Positions 8,874 through 11,155 of a stretch of 11,155 nt of DNA are shown piece by piece (position 1 is the stretch's first letter; each line of letters starts with the position of its first letter). Source of the DNA: Melampsora larici-populina 98AG31 (Eukaryota; Basidiomycota; Pucciniomycetes; Pucciniales; Melampsoraceae); NCBI RefSeq assembly GCF_000204055.1, contig NW_006768888.1, positions 1-11,155 on the forward strand. Direction: 5' to 3'. The position numbers and the translations under genes were made by a program. The notes beneath the pieces are model-generated. The model did not search any database and was not told where the DNA came from. It worked only from the letters and a program-made list of their open reading frames with translations.

Positions 8874-9008
8874 TGTATCCGGCCTACTCTCATCTTTTTC
8901 AGACTTAAGAAGTTCTCGGGAGTAATTCATTCAGGGCCAAAGGCCCGTTTTTCGGTAAACACTTCTGCCAGCCTGCTACTCAAAGACAATGCCCATTCCT
9001 TGGGAGTT
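8874..9008 (+). repeat. Direct repeat copy 1 (candidate B1)
   Basis: Matches 9462-9596 at a constant offset of 588 bp with no gaps. The first about 125 bp are nearly identical (I see single-base differences such as 8882, 8953 and 9000); the similarity fades after 9000. It contains a 13-bp palindrome, GGGCC-AAA-GGCCC, at 8934-8946, followed by a T run. Confidence 0.85.
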
Positions 9009-9461
9009 GGCTCGCAGAGTTGACTGAAGGGAATGGGGGCAGTCGAAGAGTCGTCTCAGCAGGGAAAGACAGAAGAGTTCAGCAAAAACGCAATAGACGA
9101 AGAAGACTTCCAAGAGGATGTCCTTCTAAGTTCCACTGCGGTCAAATCTTAGAACCAGTTGTAAAAAGAAATTTTCCTCACTTGCGTCTTTTGCCCAGGA
9201 GAGAACTTGTACTTGAAGAGAATTAAAAATATTTTTCAAATCCTTTTTATCATTCTTCCATCCAACTTCACTTCAATTGACTATCCATCAAAAAAGTATA
9301 GCAGTCTACAGTAATTCAGTATCCTTCTTCGAAATTCTGTTACTTTCTCATCTCCCTAAAAATTAGACTGTTTTTATCAATTGTAATTTTTTTTTTATAT
9401 CCCGCCCTCCTGCACCCTTGTAACAGCTAATGTCTTAAGTAGATAGTCTAGACCTCCCTCA
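9009..9461 (+). other. Spacer between the direct repeats (candidate A2)
   Basis: About 453 bp without a recognised gene. A short acidic reading frame (ATG 9033 to TAG near 9152; starts MGAVEESSQQGKTEEF) and an overlapping basic one (about 9018-9226) exist, but neither is supported. The second half is AT-rich, with AAAAATATTTTT at 9225-9236 and a ten-T run near 9390. In a Ngaro-type element this would be A2, a copy of the missing left terminus. Confidence 0.45.
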
Positions 9462-9596
9462 TGTATCCGTCCTACTCTCATCTTTTTCAGACTTAAGAAG
9501 TTCTCGGGAGTAATTCATTCAGGGCCAAAGGCCCGTTTTTTGGTAAACACTTCTGCCAGCCTGCTACTCAAAGACAATGCCCATTCCCTAGGACTT
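9462..9596 (+). repeat. Direct repeat copy 2 (candidate B2)
   Basis: Second copy of the repeat at 8874-9008, same strand, starting TGTATCCG. The palindrome GGGCC-AAA-GGCCC is conserved at 9522-9534, again followed by a run of T (six here, five in copy 1). It would form the right end of the Ngaro-like element. It could instead be a piece of the LTR of the neighbouring gypsy element, which I consider less likely. Confidence 0.85.
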
Positions 9597-10025
9597 CCTA
9601 CATATTGTATGTTATGAACTGGTTCTGTTTCACTTGAGTGACATATTCACATTACATGTCACAAGCTCGAGAACCATCTTATAGTTGTAGATACATTGCC
9701 TGTACAGATTTTCCCTCATCCGACAATCCACATAGGAAGACTGGTAATAGATACAAATCCTCACCAGAACTCCCTTGACCCTCGTCGCCGAAAACCCCCA
9801 AGTCTGTCCATAACATATTGTCGGATCTATAGACGAGACTCAAGGACTATAGATAGATCACCAAGAAGAAACAAGTAGAATTGACTTAAATCGAAAGAAA
9901 ACCGAACCTCAAGATTCAGAATACTAGCGAATCTCGACCTCATTAGAAAACCTTATCTAGATCTCAGAAATTCAAAGTTGAAAAGACCCAAGAAACTATT
10001 CGAAATCGAAAACCTTATTAACTAA
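9597..10025 (+). other. Non-coding leader / possible LTR region of the gypsy element
   Basis: No ORF of interest. Composition changes from mixed in 9600-9760 to A- and AGA-rich with recurrent CTAGA/TCGAAA words in 9850-10030, typical of an untranslated retroelement leader. One weak hairpin, GTGACAT/ATGTCAC, is at 9638-9662. Confidence 0.4.
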
Positions 10026-10226
10026 TCTGCATACGCTGAAACCGAATCCACCAGAACCTTATCTTACTTACAAAAAACTCTGTCGATCCCGACTGTGATC
10101 CCTGGACTAGCAAACGCAACCACGTCTCCATCTTACCGTGCTCCTTTAGAGGAGGAGGACTCTGATAGTGAAACTCCGATCCCTTTTCTCGACGCCGATT
10201 CTAGCCTTACCGGTAGCGAGATCGAT

Positions 10227-11155
10227 ATGTCTGACACCAACATGACCTCTCTCGAAGACATACAACGCAAGCTTGCGGAGCTTTCCACCTCATTGGCTGA
10301 AGAACGCCTGATGCGAGGACAAGCTGAAGCCAGATACCAGCAGTCCGAAGCTCGTTTAGCGGCGTTGGAATCCCGAGGCCCATCTGCACCTGCTGCAGCC
10401 ACTCAACCACCCACTGCGCCACAGCCACCACCAGCTGAACCGGTCCTGAAGGGCCCCAAAGTCTCGACGCCCGATAAATTCAACGGCGCTCGAGGCGAAC
10501 CCGCAGAGATCTTTGCGAGTCAAGTCCAGCTCTATATGCTGGCACACCCCTACCTCTTCCCCGACGACCGAAGTAAGGTGGTTTTCTCGCTGTCTTACCT
10601 CACGGGAGCAGCCAGCAGTTGGGCGCAACCCTTGACAAAGGAGTTATTCGACCCCGCTACCGCCCACCTCGTAACCTTTGAACGCTTCGTTACAAATTTT
10701 AAAGCTATGTATTTCGATACTGAGAAGAAATCGAAGGCGGAACGCGCGCTGCGAAACTTATCGCAGAAGACCACCGTGGCCGCGTATACCCATGAATTTA
10801 ACATTCACGCAACTTCTACTGGCTGGGAAACTCCGACGCTCATTAGTCAATACGAGCAAGGTTTGAAAAAGGAGATTAGAGTGGCAATGGTTATGACGCA
10901 AGAGGATTTCACGTCAATTGAACAAATCACTAATTTAGCTATCAAGATAGACAGTAAATTACACGGCGCGACCAACCCAACCTTCCATACGCCAAGCACG
11001 AGTGCAGGAATCTCAGACCCCAATGCCATGGACTTATCAGCCGCCTACGTTAGATTGTCCGAAGAGGAACGAGCACGACGTATGCGAGCGGGTTTATGCT
11101 TCCGCTGCAATGGCCAGGGTCACATCTCCAGCGCATGTCCCGATCGTAGAGCTAG
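10227..11155 (+). CDS. gag: Retrotransposon Gag polyprotein, 3' partial
   Basis: Structural Gag of a Ty3/gypsy-type element; it would form the particle and bind element RNA. From ATG 10227 it gives 309 complete codons and runs off the window. Order: an N-terminal helical stretch (LEDIQRKLAELSTSLAEERL, residues 10-29; coiled coil likely), an Ala/Pro/Gln linker (about 50-75), a retrotransposon Gag domain (about 85-220, from TPDKFNGARGEPAEIFASQV through SYLTGAASSWA to YEQGLKKEIR), and a CCHC zinc knuckle at 11097-11138 (C-x2-C-x4-H-x4-C, CFRCNGQGHISSAC). The same frame is open leftward to 10026 with coding-like acidic residues (EEEDSDSETPIP) but no ATG, so translation may begin upstream by a spliced or non-AUG start. 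Confidence 0.85.
   Translation, partial: MSDTNMTSLEDIQRKLAELSTSLAEERLMRGQAEARYQQSEARLAALESRGPSAPAAATQPPTAPQPPPAEPVLKGPKVSTPDKFNGARGEPAEIFASQVQLYMLAHPYLFPDDRSKVVFSLSYLTGAASSWAQPLTKELFDPATAHLVTFERFVTNFKAMYFDTEKKSKAERALRNLSQKTTVAAYTHEFNIHATSTGWETPTLISQYEQGLKKEIRVAMVMTQEDFTSIEQITNLAIKIDSKLHGATNPTFHTPSTSAGISDPNAMDLSAAYVRLSEEERARRMRAGLCFRCNGQGHISSACPDRRA
11097..11138 (+). other. CCHC zinc knuckle in Gag
   Basis: Cysteine codons at 11097, 11106 and 11136 and a histidine codon at 11121 give exact C-x2-C-x4-H-x4-C spacing, the nucleocapsid RNA-binding motif of retroviruses and LTR elements. Confidence 0.9.

Larger units (their letters stand above)
6985..9596 (+). mobile_element. Ngaro/PAT-like tyrosine-recombinase retrotransposon, 5'-truncated
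   Basis: Order seen: RNase H C-terminus, tyrosine recombinase ORF, direct repeat copy 1, about 450 bp, direct repeat copy 2, all on the + strand. Ngaro and PAT elements are known to have split direct repeats (A1 - ORFs - B1 - A2 - B2), with the recombinase as the last ORF. The repeat pair at 8874 and 9462 fits B1 and B2, and 9009-9461 fits A2. A1, gag and reverse transcriptase are not in the window, so the element is a 3' fragment and could not move alone by its own machinery. Left boundary is approximate (6980-6993); right boundary is where the repeat similarity fades. DIRS-type elements usually have inverted termini, which I do not see. Confidence 0.6.
9597..11155 (+). mobile_element. 5' part of a Ty3/gypsy-like LTR retrotransposon
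   Basis: Inferred from the Gag ORF with zinc knuckle at the right edge and the long AG-rich, stop-filled leader in front of it. Pol and the 3' LTR would lie beyond the window, so the LTR pair cannot be tested. A TG start for the 5' LTR might be at about 9606 (TGTATGTTATGAAC), and a TGGTAATAG near 9742 could be part of a primer binding site, but neither is secure. The left boundary is therefore a guess. Confidence 0.55.

Noticed and set aside
9018..9226. Basic ORF and overlapping acidic ORF between the direct repeats
   Set aside because: Short, overlapping in different frames, no recognisable domain; kept only as a remark in the spacer entry.
7041..9596. Crypton DNA transposon as the source of the tyrosine recombinase
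   Set aside because: The RNase H end directly upstream and the split direct repeats downstream point to a YR retrotransposon instead.
9638..9662. 7-bp inverted repeat in the gypsy leader
   Set aside because: Short, with an 11-nt loop, in AT-rich sequence; expected by chance in a window of this size.
9742..9750. TGGTAATAG as a tRNA primer binding site
   Set aside because: Only TGG plus a few bases fits, the 5' LTR end is unknown, and I could not match a specific tRNA 3' end.

Overview
The window looks like repeat-rich nuclear DNA of a basidiomycete fungus. Coding is interrupted by many short GT-AG introns (mostly 58-103 bp). The gene families I recognise are ones I know from Agaricomycetes and related basidiomycetes: a divergent RecQ-like helicase, a DUF6589 protein, a tyrosine-recombinase (YR) retroelement and a Ty3/gypsy element. 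I cannot name the species. Family calls rest on motifs read by eye and on memory of the families; no database search was run.

Left part (1-2383, + strand): most of a RecQ-like superfamily 2 helicase gene. It enters the window already in frame, so motif I (Walker A) lies upstream. Four introns can be placed, and the five exons join in one frame to 701 codons plus stop. Motifs Ia, II (DEAH), III (SAT), V and VI are present. The usual RQC and HRDC domains are not seen; instead there is a small Cys cluster and a basic, charged tail.

Middle (5312-2439, - strand): a five-exon DUF6589-type gene that meets the helicase tail to tail, with 55 bp between the stops. Four splice junctions keep frame, but one frameshift near 4325-4345 breaks the third exon. 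Head to head with it, on the + strand at 5765-6338, is a second, shorter relative. Over 73 residues it aligns without gaps to the N-terminal part of the first, and it has an intron at the same codon boundary. It ends early.

6339-6980 holds no convincing gene but contains four short perfect inverted repeats. From about 6985 to 9600 lies the 3' part of a YR retroelement: the end of an RNase H domain, a complete-looking tyrosine recombinase ORF, and a 135-bp direct repeat pair (8874-9008 and 9462-9596) flanking about 450 bp. This order fits the B1-A2-B2 end of a Ngaro/PAT-type element whose 5' half (A1, gag, reverse transcriptase) is absent.

9597 to the end is the 5' part of a Ty3/gypsy-like LTR element: a long non-coding leader and a Gag ORF with a coiled-coil N-terminus, a retrotransposon Gag domain and a CCHC zinc knuckle that runs off the right edge. 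The whole therefore reads as a helicase/DUF6589 cluster beside nested or adjoining retroelement remains, the kind of layout expected near a chromosome end or in another transposon-rich block.
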